The notes under the pieces: generated by a model
Seen by the model: only the letters and a program-made list of their open reading frames with translations
Told to the model about the DNA's origin: nothing
Databases searched by the model: none
Shown: positions 33,601 through 43,033 of the stretch, in pieces
How the letters are laid out: every line of letters starts with the position of its first letter
Position numbering within the stretch: position 1 is the first letter of the stretch
From: Melanopsichium pennsylvanicum
Taxonomy: Eukaryota > Basidiomycota > Ustilaginomycetes > Ustilaginales
Direction of reading: 5' to 3'
Length of the DNA: 64,000 bases
NCBI GenBank assembly: GCA_900208305.1
Contig: OAPG01000005.1
Location: 310,001-374,000, forward strand
Made by a program: the position numbers and the translations under genes

Positions 33601-33823
33601 TGTGAACAAAATTAGGAGATCGGATGGGGACGAAATAGGGTGAAGTGAACGATTGGTTATGATCTTGCTGCCATTGTTCGACAAAATCTGATTGTCTTCG
33701 AATCCTGCGACAGAAGGAAGAGTCACGGCATTTCTTGAAGTCGTGTTCGCGAACTGCCAGGATCTGTACGACCAAGAGGCCAGCGCAAAGCAGTTCGCAC
33801 ACCCAAAACCGTTTGAATCGCAT
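30656..33823 (-). CDS. ROT2: Glucosidase II alpha subunit (GH31 ER alpha-glucosidase)
   Basis: Catalytic subunit of ER glucosidase II, which trims the two inner glucose residues from N-glycans for calnexin-cycle quality control. ATG at 33823 (MRFKRFWVCELL) is used; the frame extends two codons upstream only to a TTG. The product is 1,055 aa, with a signal peptide (CELLCAGLLVVQILAV) and then the typical REHDFKKCRDSSFCRR start that marks glucosidase II alpha. The GH31 barrel has WLDIEYS, the nucleophile Asp579 in WNDMNEP and the probable acid/base Asp664 in WTGDN. NNIGGMSFCGADIGGFFG follows. The N-terminus sets it apart from lysosomal or extracellular GH31 enzymes. The start faces Dph5 across a 489-bp divergent spacer. 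Intronless. Confidence 0.95.
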   Translation of the reverse strand: MRFKRFWVCELLCAGLLVVQILAVREHDFKKCRDSSFCRRIRRQSDFVEQWQQDHNQSFTSPYFVPIRSPNFVHSNASINLPLSSALHPQIEFELSLTFFKDGNARVRADQVAERYGGWKRYDEASLWAIDQLPELASAPSDTRIDSNQDGFQVHFGPQLSRSLKLTYSPLRIEVLRDGQVQVVLNDRGLLHLEHYRKKPEPFPTVKQEDQEVSQLVFQRNKRSILTSSSAGQYNESLVTQWAGFEQEDQGEWEETWASRRDTKPKGPEALALDMTFPGYSHLFGLPEHASPLSLRSTRAPVGRPSAQDEKDRFEDPYRLMNTDVFEYDHNSPMSLYGSVPVLHAQSKDRAISVFWLNGAETWIDLHKSRTSASKSSEIDSYSHFFSESGILDLFIFTSADAQTNMAHFTRLVGRTVLPQYFAIGYHQCRWNYLTDADVKDVSQRFDDDDIPMDVMWLDIEYSKDHMYGVWDEKAFKDPEGMVKALDDKGRKLVIIIDPHLKRTQDYWLYSEAQDKKLLVKDVDRKGEYEGWCWSGSASWLDMFEPASWQWWADQFSLAGNRLAGKIRANARNVFVWNDMNEPAIFNGPEVTSPKDVIHAGGWEHRDLHNINGILFHNQTARGLRDRELSVPASLGGGKPRRPFVLSRAWWVGTQKYGAIWTGDNLGTWEHLAVSVPMILANNIGGMSFCGADIGGFFGNPSPDMLVRWYQAGIFEPFFRAHAHIDTKRREPYLLEEPLRSAVRDLIKLRYQMLPMWYTAFKENAVTGLPVLRPQYFMFPNDPEGFEIDSQYYIGDSGLLVRPAVEKDVDSVQVYLAEDRPYYNYFTHEMYQGAERGRSVTVPAPMTEQLPLLHRGGSILPIRERARRAAELSRTDPFTLIIALDKKERAGKSGMSNVLAEGSLYLDDGQTYDFEQGQFVWRRFEWIKDGASGRHSLRSTDEAAVKMADGQLILGDRKQLSPYVETNDFAQSIKDVRVSKVVVLGLEREPKAVHISGERINGQDKMIAIEWSWKSGMSSSSKGKAFKLSSNTASELIIKDPAVAVRSDWIIELEF

Positions 33824-34312
33824 TCTCAAAGTAAAGTCGAGCCTCGTTACCTACTTTCGCAAGTGCAGGCTACTCGAAACACTGTATGCCGGGCCGATGA
33901 TGTTGGTGTGAGGAGGAGGTTGGTACATACAGTAGCAACTCAAACATTCAAGAAAGATGATTTCTCTGTGCTGAGGTCCGTGCTTAGCTACTCTGTATGT
34001 CTTCTAGCTTGCGCTGTTATTCACGCTGATTTCCAATTTGGAAATATTTTCGCACGATTCGTACCTCAACAAGAGCTGCTCAGTCGGTTACCTCGGAATT
34101 CGGTCAACCCTGGCTATGTGTATCACACTATAATTCTAAGCAGAGCAAACGTCTCTAAATTGCCATGAACCAAACTATACTAAATCACCGTACATTTAAA
34201 TTTACTGTACTTTGAATTTCATCCGAGTTCAAACGGTGCGACCTTGCTTGCTCAAGAACATTGATCATCGCTACGAGAACAAGACACTCAAGATCCTCTG
34301 GTTACATTCAAG
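33824..34312. promoter_or_regulatory. Divergent promoter of glucosidase II alpha and Dph5
   Basis: A 489-bp spacer between two gene starts on opposite strands must serve both. It contains an A+T-rich element at 34188-34210 (CCGTACATTT then AAATTTACTGTAC), related to the intergenic GTACAGTA family. Individual factor sites are not evident. Confidence 0.5.
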
Positions 34313-35308
34313 ATGGTGCTTTTTGTTATCGGCCTTGGCCTCGCAGACGAGCATGATATCACTCTCAAGGGATTCGAAGCTGTGAAATCATCAGAACGCA
34401 TCTATCTCGAAAGCTACACAAGCATCCTCATGGTTCCAGGTTTCAAGGAGCGCCTTGAAAAATTGTACCAAAAGCCTGTCATTCTTGCCCACCGCGAGAC
34501 TGTGGAGCTTGAAGCCGACTCAATCCTTCAAGGCGCCGCAACAGCGAATGTAGCCTTCCTCGTCGTCGGCGACCCCCTTTCAGCCACCACACACACAGAT
34601 CTCATCCTCAGAGCAAAGCAGTCCTCGCCTTCCATCCCCGTGAAAATTATACACAACGCCAGCATCATGACTGCCATCGGCTCGAGCGGCTTGGCAGGTT
34701 ACAACTTCGGGCAGACTGTCAGTGTTCCCTTCTGGAGCGAAGACTGGAAGCCAGATAGTTGGCTCGAACGTATCGGTGAGAACCTCCGCATTGGCCTTCA
34801 CACCCTAGCTCTCTCCGATATCAAAGTTCGTGAGCAGAGCGCTCAAGACATGAGCAGAGGCATTCTTCGCTATCAGGATCCTCGCTACATGCTCATTCCT
34901 CAACTTATCTCACAAATCTTATCGGCAGCAAGGTCGCACAGCGTCGACTACTTACATCCAGACCACACGCTCGCCATTGCGCTCTGCAGGATGGGCTCCG
35001 AGGAGGAACGTATCGTTTCGGGTACCCTGCAGGAGCTTCTGGACATGGCCAACCCTTCCGAGCAAGAGGCTCGTGCTGAAGAGGCTGAAGACGACGCTGA
35101 TGAACTTGCAAGCGAAGCAGAGCTTGACAAGCGACGTGCTGCTCGTGCGGAAGCACGCGCAAAGAAGGCGTTTGGAGAGCCTTTGCACAGCCTCGTCATT
35201 GTTGGCAAGCGTCTCCACCCTCTGGAGCGCGACTACGCCGCGAGCTATGCTTGTCCCGCAAGCAAATTCCTTGCAGTTGCTCAGGATGACTATGCCTGCA
35301 AGGAATAA
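34313..35308 (+). CDS. DPH5: Diphthine methyl ester synthase Dph5
   Basis: SAM-dependent methyltransferase that methylates the diphthamide intermediate on a histidine of translation elongation factor 2. Intronless, 331 aa; ATG at 34313 gives MVLFVIGLGLADEHDIT, the family N-terminus. The tetrapyrrole-methylase-like fold shows GDP at 86-88 (VVGDPLSATTHTDL), HNASIMTAIGSSGLAGYNFGQT, and the terminal GEPLHSLVIVGKRLHPLERDY. Between LLDM and FGEP there is a charged Ala/Glu/Arg-rich insertion at about 246-286 that yeast and human proteins lack as far as I recall, explaining a length above the usual ~290-300 aa. Confidence 0.95.
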   Translation: MVLFVIGLGLADEHDITLKGFEAVKSSERIYLESYTSILMVPGFKERLEKLYQKPVILAHRETVELEADSILQGAATANVAFLVVGDPLSATTHTDLILRAKQSSPSIPVKIIHNASIMTAIGSSGLAGYNFGQTVSVPFWSEDWKPDSWLERIGENLRIGLHTLALSDIKVREQSAQDMSRGILRYQDPRYMLIPQLISQILSAARSHSVDYLHPDHTLAIALCRMGSEEERIVSGTLQELLDMANPSEQEARAEEAEDDADELASEAELDKRRAARAEARAKKAFGEPLHSLVIVGKRLHPLERDYAASYACPASKFLAVAQDDYACKE

Positions 35309-35578
35309 GTTGTGCTCACCTGGTCCAGTCGCCTTGCTCACGTCGCAAAGATCCCACTTCATGGCCGAAGAAACGGCGAGGTTTCTTCTTGCCTCGACCT
35401 GCACCAGACAGCACGCTCGACACTCTGTACCATTAGGAGGCTCAAAATTCACGGTTCTCAACAGTACAGCTGCTTTTCGAGAATGAAAGTTTGCATTGTG
35501 GCGAAGCAGGTGTCAAATGAGCGTGGTTTGGTACGGGAGAAATATTGCCAAAAGAGGCGAAAGAGAGGCCAGCAGCTC
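35309..35578. other. Convergent 3' flanks of Dph5 and the SUN protein
   Basis: A 270-bp spacer between two converging genes; only 3' UTRs and terminators are expected and I see nothing else. Confidence 0.6.
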
Positions 35579-38500
35579 TCAGATGGCGTCGCGAATCGTA
35601 TCAGGAGTGCCGCTACGGCCGACCTTTGGCGAATCAGGCGATGCATGATCTGGCGTGCCAGACCGGAATAGCCTGCTGAACCCGGGCTTCTGCGACTTGA
35701 AACCGCTGCCGGGAGCCGAAGAAGGACGCGGACTTCCGCGACGGTCAGTCGCTACCGTCTTGATGCCGAGTTTTGGGATGCCATCATCCTTTTGCGATCG
35801 CCCATCGATCATGCCTTGCCTAGCTCGACGAAGACTAGATCCATTTCCGACGCGTCGGGGCAGCACTCTATGCCACGCTCCCCCTTCTGATTCTGAGTCC
35901 GAGCTCGACAAGCGACCGTCCGCTCTTGCTGGACCGGAGAATTCAGCTGCAACATTCGGACTCTGGTGATCGACCTTGGGTGTTCCTGCCGCTCTGCCTT
36001 CAGGCTCTAAAGCTCGATTCGAAGAAGCAGGTAAATTGATGCGAGCTGCAGTCAACGGCTGAACCTGCGCTGGTAGAGACGAACGCATCTCTGTGGCGTT
36101 ATGTGGATCCAGCGTCACATCCCGTCCCAATCTCATTGTAGATTCCATCCGAAGAAGGTTTGATCTCGCCGCCCGCAATTCCCCCTCTTCCTCCTCAGAG
36201 AGGTACGTTGCGTGTTCTGACATCTCTCCGTTTTCTGACCTCTCCGTCCAATCTGAAGACATGCCTGCCAAATCTTCGAAGCCAGACGGGCCTGGCTTTC
36301 GGTCCCTCCCTGGGTTCGGAAGGCGTCGGCCATTTGCGTACGATTGGTCCTGCTTGTTCGTGACCGTCGGCCGTTGAGAGCGTAAGCCTCGAAGTCCCGA
36401 ATCGGAAGAAGGTGAAGCGATCAGATCGCGCCCTGTACGCACTACCATGGAAGCCTCGTCATGTGCTCGGACAGTATTTCGACGGTGCACCAGCGTCGAT
36501 TGAGTTATTGAAGATTTTGAAAAACGCCGTAGATTTGCCGCTCGGTCTAAAGCGTCAAGCGTTTCCAATAGTATGACTAGACGACCTCTGGTTCGTGGAT
36601 GACAGAGCATACCTGTCAATGAATCTTTGCGCGTTCCAGAACGACCTGCGAAGCTAGCAAAAGGCATCTTCGAGAAGCTCCTTGCATGCACTGGTGCAAA
36701 CGCCCGAGGGCTTGTTACCCTTCCTAGCGTTCCAGAAGCGACAGGCCAAGGCTTTGATTTACTCGATATGGTTGCGGAATCACCATTGTACCGTAGGCGC
36801 GGAGCATTGGAGTCGATGCCCATGCCGGAGTGATGCCGTGAAACCCCTCGTGTTTGGTTCTGGTCATCTCCTGTCAAAACAGAGCTCGGAGGCTGCATTG
36901 CGTCGATACTTTGCTCCATGCGAGGACCGTCCAGCCTCGGAGAGTTTGGAAGAACGAGCTTGCTGTCTGCCTTGGCGTCTCTTCGCTTCGCTTTACGTCC
37001 GATTTTGACGAAGCCTGAATGCAGCAACGGTGCCGTCCTAGATCCCCTGGTCAATCCAACGAAGACGAAGACGACAAGCAACATGATCAGCTGTGCAATA
37101 GAAAGCCTCTTCTCAAGAAGAACTTCCTCCGCCAGAATGTGAACCTCTCTGAGCAGCGCTCGGCGCTCAGTATCGGCTTGTTGTCGATGGACATCGAACT
37201 CAAAGATGGCGCGTTGCAGATCGACGTGCTGCCTTCTTTTCAGAGACTCGATCTGCTGCCAATTGCTAGCGTTGAGAGCTCGCAGCATATTAGACATGCG
37301 GTTCTCTTGGCGCTTTTCCATGCGTGCGAAAACCTCGCGCAACATCTGACCGCTATGTTCGATGTAATTGTGGCTCAGAGTGGCATTGGATTCAAGGGCA
37401 TTCAGGCGCCTATGGATGGTACGATAGACGGACTCGCTGCCTGGGTTACCCTGTTGCGTTGGTGGTGTCCCGCTCGCTCGTGGCGTGGCCACACGCCGAC
37501 TTCTATCGGCCTCCGCTTCCGCTTCGGACGCGTCTTTGGGAGAGTGCAAATGGTGCGGCGCTGCAGTTGTGGATGCGCTAGTCTTCGCAGATGATGCAGT
37601 CTTCGAACCTAGTGGCTGCATTTTGGCCGCCTTGGCGGGGCGTGGTTTGGTTGCGATAAAATAGAAAGCTTTCATGTGACCTTGAGGGAAGCAGCATTTG
37701 TCAGCCGCCTGGCAACTGACCAGGAAATCATCTGCAATGGCGTCCTCTACCACGTCTTGGTTGTCCGCGGATCTTGCTAGAGGAGACAAAGACTGGGGTG
37801 CTTTGTCCGGTCGGGGTGATGTATATGAAGACGCATTCTCGCGCCTAAGCGGTGCCACGTCGTGCACGTCGACCTCAACGGCGTCATGAGTGAGACTTTG
37901 ATTCTGCAGCTTGCGTTGGAAAGCTTGCTCATGCTTGCGCCAAACATCTTCATCTTTGGCTGTACCATTGTCTGGGTCCAGAATATGGGTGGGATCGAGA
38001 TGAAAAGCATCCTGTGAGGACACAGGATCTAGTGCTGGCCGCTGAAGAGCATCTGCCGTGGCGTACTCAGCTTCAGTTAGCCCAGGTATCACGTCCGCTT
38101 CTCCGTGAGGCTCTTCAAATTCTTTCTTGTATTCCTCCATCGCAGTGATGCCGTAGACTCGGAGCAAACTGACGGGGCAGTAGAACTCACTGCCAAAATG
38201 CTCTAGAAAATCGATACGGACATAACGGAAGAATGCCTCCGAACGTGGTGCCGAGGGTATGCGGAAGACTTGTTGCCCTCGTACGTTGCGGGCACGAAAC
38301 ACGCCTAGTTGTGTCCAGTCGTTCTCGCGACCTGTGAGCTGTTGAGCCGCGGTGACTGTGAATTTCTTGAACATGTTGCTAAAGAATTCATAGTTGGCCA
38401 GCACGATCGTGTCGATCTTGATTTCCTCACAGAGCTCGACGATGACAAACTGGCTGCCACCTTTGAGCTTTCCGCCGTGCTGTGGGCAAGGCGAAAGCAT

Positions 38501-39799
38501 GTATCGATCTTTCTTCTCGCTCAGAATCGAACTTGCGAATTTGGCTTCCGGATTCGTCCTGTGCACAACTGCTGCGCAGTCCAGTGAGGCGAAGTTCCAT
38601 CGGTGCTTGAGCCTGGACAAGTGTGCACTTGTATCGCCAGCAGCGACGCTGAACCCAACTTGAGCAACGTCGGTCGCTCTTTGAACGGATGGATCTGACT
38701 CTTCCGCCACCAGATCTCCTTGACTTTGTCCAGCGCCCCTCTGCTTCTGAGCTTCTTCCGTGCGTATGATCACGGTGGCAGTCGTAGCGGGTTGACTGTG
38801 CGATGTGCTCGCCTTGCCAAGGCTTGAAGTGTCAGTCGCTGGATTCGGGTACGACTCTTGAGGCTGCGAATCCTCACTGTGGACGTCAGTCCGCCGCGGG
38901 ATCGCAGTATAATCAGATGAAGCCGATTTCGCTTGTGTAGCCGTGTACCGCATTTCTTTGCGTAAATGTTTTGACTGTGTGTTTTTGAGCTGTGCGTGTG
39001 AGTCCTGAGCATAGCGTTCCTTCCACTCATTGAAGCTCAGAAAAGTACCTTGCTCTTGTTCGGCTGACCAAGCATCATACTGGCTTAGATGAGATTCACC
39101 TTGACCGGGTGATGCTTGAGACGGGTTTTGAGCGTCATTCACGACTTTCGAGCGATCTCCTTCACTTTGATTTGCATCGGCGTGTGAGGCTGGATGCCAC
39201 TCATGCCGTCCATCCCTCTGTCGCCAAAAGCCTTCATCATTTGGTCCTGGATAAGAAGGCTCTGTCGATGTGGCGTCAGATGAGCTATTTTCACCCAGCT
39301 CGGGCAGGCCGTGTTCCGGCAGATCTGAGCCAGGTTCGAGCCCACGAACCACTATTGTGCCAGAGACGGCATACGTAGCACTTGGCGCCTTGTCGTGCGG
39401 TTGCGCATCTGAGCTCAGGCGGATGAGCGGCTCGATTTCGGGAACATCGCAGACGAGTAGGTCGGCTGTTACAATCGGCAAGGACTTGTCTGTGCCTGAC
39501 TGATCTCTAGCTTCACCAGAGTATGCTGATGGGACGTTGCAGACCTGATCGAAGAAGTCAGTCGACCTTCTGCATCCCTGACTAAGGCCTGACTGCGTCA
39601 CGTCCGGAAGCACAAGCAATTTTGCCTGTTCTTTTGGTGCGTTGATGCTATCAAGACCTTCGTGCACGGCATCATGACGATCAGAAGTCGAGCTATCAGG
39701 CTCCACAGATGCTCCGGAGTCCAGCAGAAAAGCGCGAGATGGGTTGATGATCTGTGCTGACAAGGTCAGGACCATAGGCCAAGGGAGTTGGAGGCGCAT
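35579..39799 (-). CDS. SLP1: Slp1-type SUN-domain ER membrane protein
   Basis: Member of the Slp1/SUCO group of SUN-domain proteins. In yeast, Slp1 with Emp65 protects folding intermediates in the ER. The first ATG is at 39799 (MRLQLPWPMVLTLSA), a plausible signal peptide; the frame opens nine codons earlier at GTG. Length 1,406 aa. The SUN-like domain spans about 395-555 (WNFASLDCAAVV ... SSILSEKKDRYMLSPC ... FIVVELCEEIKIDTIVLANYEFFS, ending VSLLRVYG). A coiled coil (about 790-890) precedes one membrane span at about 897-915 (AQLIMLLVVFVFVGL). Some 490 residues follow the span; they are basic, Ser/Arg-rich and look disordered. If the span is the only one, that tail is cytosolic. The SUN core call is firm; the role is by homology. 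Confidence 0.88.
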   Translation of the reverse strand: MRLQLPWPMVLTLSAQIINPSRAFLLDSGASVEPDSSTSDRHDAVHEGLDSINAPKEQAKLLVLPDVTQSGLSQGCRRSTDFFDQVCNVPSAYSGEARDQSGTDKSLPIVTADLLVCDVPEIEPLIRLSSDAQPHDKAPSATYAVSGTIVVRGLEPGSDLPEHGLPELGENSSSDATSTEPSYPGPNDEGFWRQRDGRHEWHPASHADANQSEGDRSKVVNDAQNPSQASPGQGESHLSQYDAWSAEQEQGTFLSFNEWKERYAQDSHAQLKNTQSKHLRKEMRYTATQAKSASSDYTAIPRRTDVHSEDSQPQESYPNPATDTSSLGKASTSHSQPATTATVIIRTEEAQKQRGAGQSQGDLVAEESDPSVQRATDVAQVGFSVAAGDTSAHLSRLKHRWNFASLDCAAVVHRTNPEAKFASSILSEKKDRYMLSPCPQHGGKLKGGSQFVIVELCEEIKIDTIVLANYEFFSNMFKKFTVTAAQQLTGRENDWTQLGVFRARNVRGQQVFRIPSAPRSEAFFRYVRIDFLEHFGSEFYCPVSLLRVYGITAMEEYKKEFEEPHGEADVIPGLTEAEYATADALQRPALDPVSSQDAFHLDPTHILDPDNGTAKDEDVWRKHEQAFQRKLQNQSLTHDAVEVDVHDVAPLRRENASSYTSPRPDKAPQSLSPLARSADNQDVVEDAIADDFLVSCQAADKCCFPQGHMKAFYFIATKPRPAKAAKMQPLGSKTASSAKTSASTTAAPHHLHSPKDASEAEAEADRSRRVATPRASGTPPTQQGNPGSESVYRTIHRRLNALESNATLSHNYIEHSGQMLREVFARMEKRQENRMSNMLRALNASNWQQIESLKRRQHVDLQRAIFEFDVHRQQADTERRALLREVHILAEEVLLEKRLSIAQLIMLLVVFVFVGLTRGSRTAPLLHSGFVKIGRKAKRRDAKADSKLVLPNSPRLDGPRMEQSIDAMQPPSSVLTGDDQNQTRGVSRHHSGMGIDSNAPRLRYNGDSATISSKSKPWPVASGTLGRVTSPRAFAPVHARSFSKMPFASFAGRSGTRKDSLTGMLCHPRTRGRLVILLETLDALDRAANLRRFSKSSITQSTLVHRRNTVRAHDEASMVVRTGRDLIASPSSDSGLRGLRSQRPTVTNKQDQSYANGRRLPNPGRDRKPGPSGFEDLAGMSSDWTERSENGEMSEHATYLSEEEEGELRAARSNLLRMESTMRLGRDVTLDPHNATEMRSSLPAQVQPLTAARINLPASSNRALEPEGRAAGTPKVDHQSPNVAAEFSGPARADGRLSSSDSESEGGAWHRVLPRRVGNGSSLRRARQGMIDGRSQKDDGIPKLGIKTVATDRRGSPRPSSAPGSGFKSQKPGFSRLFRSGTPDHASPDSPKVGRSGTPDTIRDAI

Positions 39800-40283
39800 G
39801 GCGTCGAAATCGGGCTGTCGCTGCACTTCAACAGCTACTGACCGATGTGGGAATCATTGCAGACTCGCTCTCGTGTTGCTTGATGACGCGTTCAAGTGAA
39901 TGCCGTTGAGGACAGCGATTCTCCTTCTGGCCAATGAGTTGGTGTTGTGCTTTGAGGTACAAATCGCTGTTCCGCTTGACGTGGAGGTCCAACAGCCCGT
40001 CGGTCGTGGTGAGACCCTTCAGTGTTTGGGCATCAAGATCCGAGTTCCGACAATATCATTTAAACCTTTTTGGCGGCAAAACTGTAATCAACACATTCTA
40101 GACCATTATTGCCCAACAATGACTGGTGTAGTTAACCATCAACCATGGATAGACCAATAGCACACACTCAGCATAAACACCATGAGACCCATCTTTCAAA
40201 ATCAGTAGACTGGAAGCTCACCGCTATGGTATTTTCTCTGCAATGTGGAGGCAGAGTGTTCCATCCAACTGTCTTGCTTGAGG

Positions 40284-40726
40284 GTCAATGTTAGTGCCCC
40301 ACCAACCGTAGTCCAAAGAGTGGGCGCTTGGCCCTCCTCCTGATTGAGCGATCGTTGTGATCAAGCCCCGACTGACCCTCTCCGGACCCCTCGCAGAGGA
40401 GCGGTTGGCCTAACACAACCCTCCTACCGTCCAACCGTGGCCGGCCCCTCCGTAAGCAGAATATGGCCGTCGGCAATCTAACATTGTAGCGCTGTGGTGG
40501 GAGGTGGCCGATAGCTCTTGGACCTTACCACCCCGCCCCCGCCTGACATGAGGTTGCCTCCGGACCTCGTTGCATGTATTACTTAGTTAGCTCTATAGCA
40601 ACGCAGTAGTGTGCTCTGACCCCCAACCGCCTGTGTCGCCTACACCTACAACCTCTCCGTACCCATAGACCCTATTCCAGCTGTAGCCGCCCCGCGGTAC
40701 CTAGACCCTACGGCCTTAACAGTCAA
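40284..40726. mobile_element. Solo LTR with 5-bp target-site duplication
   Basis: A 433-bp segment at 40289-40721 begins TGTTAG and ends TTAACA, so its ends form the inverted repeat TGTTA/TAACA. It is flanked on both sides by GTCAA (40284-40288 and 40722-40726), a 5-bp duplication expected for LTR retrotransposon integration. No coding region lies inside, so it is read as a solo LTR left by recombination. The sequence is C-rich and unlike the nearby LTR remnants, so it belongs to another family. Orientation is not determined. Confidence 0.8.
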
Positions 40727-41381
40727 CAGTCTTTCTCAAGATTTGATGGTCTAGGCAACTATGGTCTACTGGTGTTGGAAGCCTTATCCTGGTTGACAGA
40801 TGCTCAACATTTATCTGTACTGGTCAAGCTGGATGCTGACAGTTGATGATGTCAAATATGGTGGGTGGTAATGGTAAGAGTACCAGTTTTGAATGGTTGA
40901 TCTTGGTTTTGATTGCAAAAAAGGTGTGTTTATCTTCTTGGCTCCCCACAGTTTGCAGCAATGTGTGTGTGTGTATTCAGGTATTTCTTAAAGGAGTCCT
41001 ATTGATTTTTGGAATAAACCTTTGCATAGACTTGTCAATATAGTGATTAGACTTGACAATATAGTGATTAAAAGACTACAAGCTCAGCTGTGTATTATCA
41101 GATTCAGCAGGCTTTTGGCTTGCATGCCAAAATGAAAAATCCCAATAGGCAAGGGCTTGGCTTCTGCTGCTGGGACAGGCTCTTTGAGTAGGACCTGCAA
41201 AGCCTTAAGGACTGGCATAGTAAGGAAATCAAGCCCCAATCTCAGCAGGATACAAAAAATGGTTTCTTATCCCAATCTTGAAAGAGATGGTGGACAATGT
41301 GACAATGACATCTTAGTGCCTTCACAATATCTGTATAGAGACATGCATGGGCATAGTTTGAGAGAAGGCATTTCAGGCTGC

Positions 41382-42749
41382 TGTCAGGGACCAGTGTGCC
41401 AAACCCAAGTACCAGTCTGAAATACAATGAAGCTGGCTGTTCTATCAAAGTTCAATATGAGAACTGATAAATCATCTGGTTCTATGCAATTTGTTTGAGA
41501 TCTGTTGGACCAGTATCAAGTTGACTAGTCATTGTGGACGCTCCATTCAGAGTCTATGTGGCCCATCCAGATATTGTACAACCCTCACATTGCACAAGTG
41601 TTCTTGATGCAGGTGTTGGTCATGGTGCAAGACTTCTCCTGAGGGCCTGGGAGCTGTTGTTGTTACTGGTGAAGGCTACAGTTAAGGTTCCATTGCTGCA
41701 GTTGAGGTGCTGCTTACAGTTGAGGTGCTGTAGTGTCAGTAGAGGTGTGTTACTGGATGCAGGACACCAAGCCAGATAAAATTCTAGGTTTTATTGGGTT
41801 TCAATTTGACTTCTGATAAGACAGGAGGTGTTACAGGGACTCAGAATGAGTCTGGAAGAAACCCTTGATTTTATTGGGTTTTGTATTGAGTCCCGGCAAA
41901 AGGTGGGTTTCTAGCCAATTTTGGTTGGACACTTGCTGGAAGCCATGGACGGAGACCAGAGGCTGTAGAGGGCCTCTACAAGGGTTGGAAGGATCTCCAG
42001 CAGGTATGGAGGGTCCAGATAACAGGCTTGGTAGGATTCAGGGTCAAGTGATTAGCAGCTACTGGCTCTGGTAGCCAGAACTGACAAGCACGGGGGCCAA
42101 ACCCTGTGTACAAAGGCACAAGGCAGCTGGGGAGGCTTGCTGTCAATAAGGAGGCCCTGATAAGAGGGAGCCTGATAAGAACTTCAAGCAGGGCTTGATA
42201 TATATAGGAGGGCATTTGTTTCAATTGTGGAGGAGCAGAGCTCATCCACTCTATTATTCATTACCTTAGTTATATGTTATAAGTTTCTCAGTATCTACTT
42301 CTTGTCTCCACTGCAATCACCAGGTATTGTAGCATTACAGTGTTTGTGTCTTCCTCATTGGAGAAGCCAAACACCATTGACAATTGTCAGCACCTCTACT
42401 GACACTACAGCACCTCCACTGTAGGCAGAACCTCAACTGCGGCAACAGAACCCACACTGTAGCCTTAGCAGACAGCAACAACAGCTCCCAAGTTCTAAGG
42501 AGACATTGTAGACAGTGACCGGCGCTTGCATCAAGAACACTTGTGCAATGTGAGGGTGTACATTATCTGGATGGGCCGCATTACCTCTGAATGGAGTGTT
42601 CACAGCAACTAGTCAGCTTTATTACCGTTCTATTGGATCACTGCATAGAATCATGTTTTTCATCTGACCTCATATTAAGTTACAATAGAACAGCCAGTTT
42701 TATTGTATCTCAAACCGGTACTCAGGTTTGGCACACTGGTCCCTGACAA
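41382..42749. repeat. Long imperfect inverted repeat (arms ~360 bp)
   Basis: Arm 41382-41747 matches the reverse complement of 42391-42749 along its length, with mismatches and small gaps. The arm ends align at TGTCAGGGACCAGTGTGCCAAAC on one side and GTCAGTAGAGGTG on the other. The 643-bp loop contains the plus-strand LTR-type remnant. Both arms include a GTTGAGGTGCTG-like short tandem motif. The arms appear to be the same internal part of one retroelement family in opposite orientation. Confidence 0.85.
41829..42333 (+). mobile_element. LTR-type retroelement remnant, plus orientation
   Basis: Starts at TGTTACAGGG right after a purine run (AGGAGG), has a TATA-like GATATATATAGG at 42197-42208, and ends just before AGGTATTGTAGC (42322-42333), which may be a primer-binding site. 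A related TGTTAC...TTATTGGGTTT copy begins 81 bp earlier at 41748. The exact ends and any duplication are unclear. It has no intact frame. Confidence 0.55.
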
Positions 42750-42811
42750 GGTGCTGACAACTGTTGGTGGTGATGAACTCCTTCAGGCAAGGAGCACACA
42801 GACACTGACTT

Positions 42812-42995
42812 GCTACAATACCATATGATTGCAGCTGTTGACAAGTAAACTGAATACTGAGATGTTGAAACAATTTGTAAGGTAAAGACTGGGTGTATGA
42901 AAAGTAGAGTGGATGAGCTCTGCTCCTCTACAACTGAAATGACTGTATTATTACATATTATGGAACTGAAATGACTGTGTTATTATACATTATGG
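42812..42995 (-). mobile_element. LTR-type retroelement remnant, minus orientation
   Basis: On the minus strand a 23-bp stretch (42927-42905) is identical to plus-strand 42231-42253 (AGGAGCAGAG...CACTCTA). Downstream lies TGGTATTGTAGC (42823-42812), matching the primer-site-like word of the plus-strand remnant. Upstream, a 32-bp tandem duplication (42932-42963 and 42964-42995) interrupts homology. It faces the plus-strand remnant head to head. Confidence 0.55.
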
Positions 42996-43033
42996 CCATC
43001 TGCTAGAATATACCAAGGGTCTTGTACCACCAA

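Noticed and set aside
42227..42424. 65-codon frame in the retroelement remnant
   Set aside because: Runs from LTR-type sequence into the inverted arm; it is a chance open stretch.
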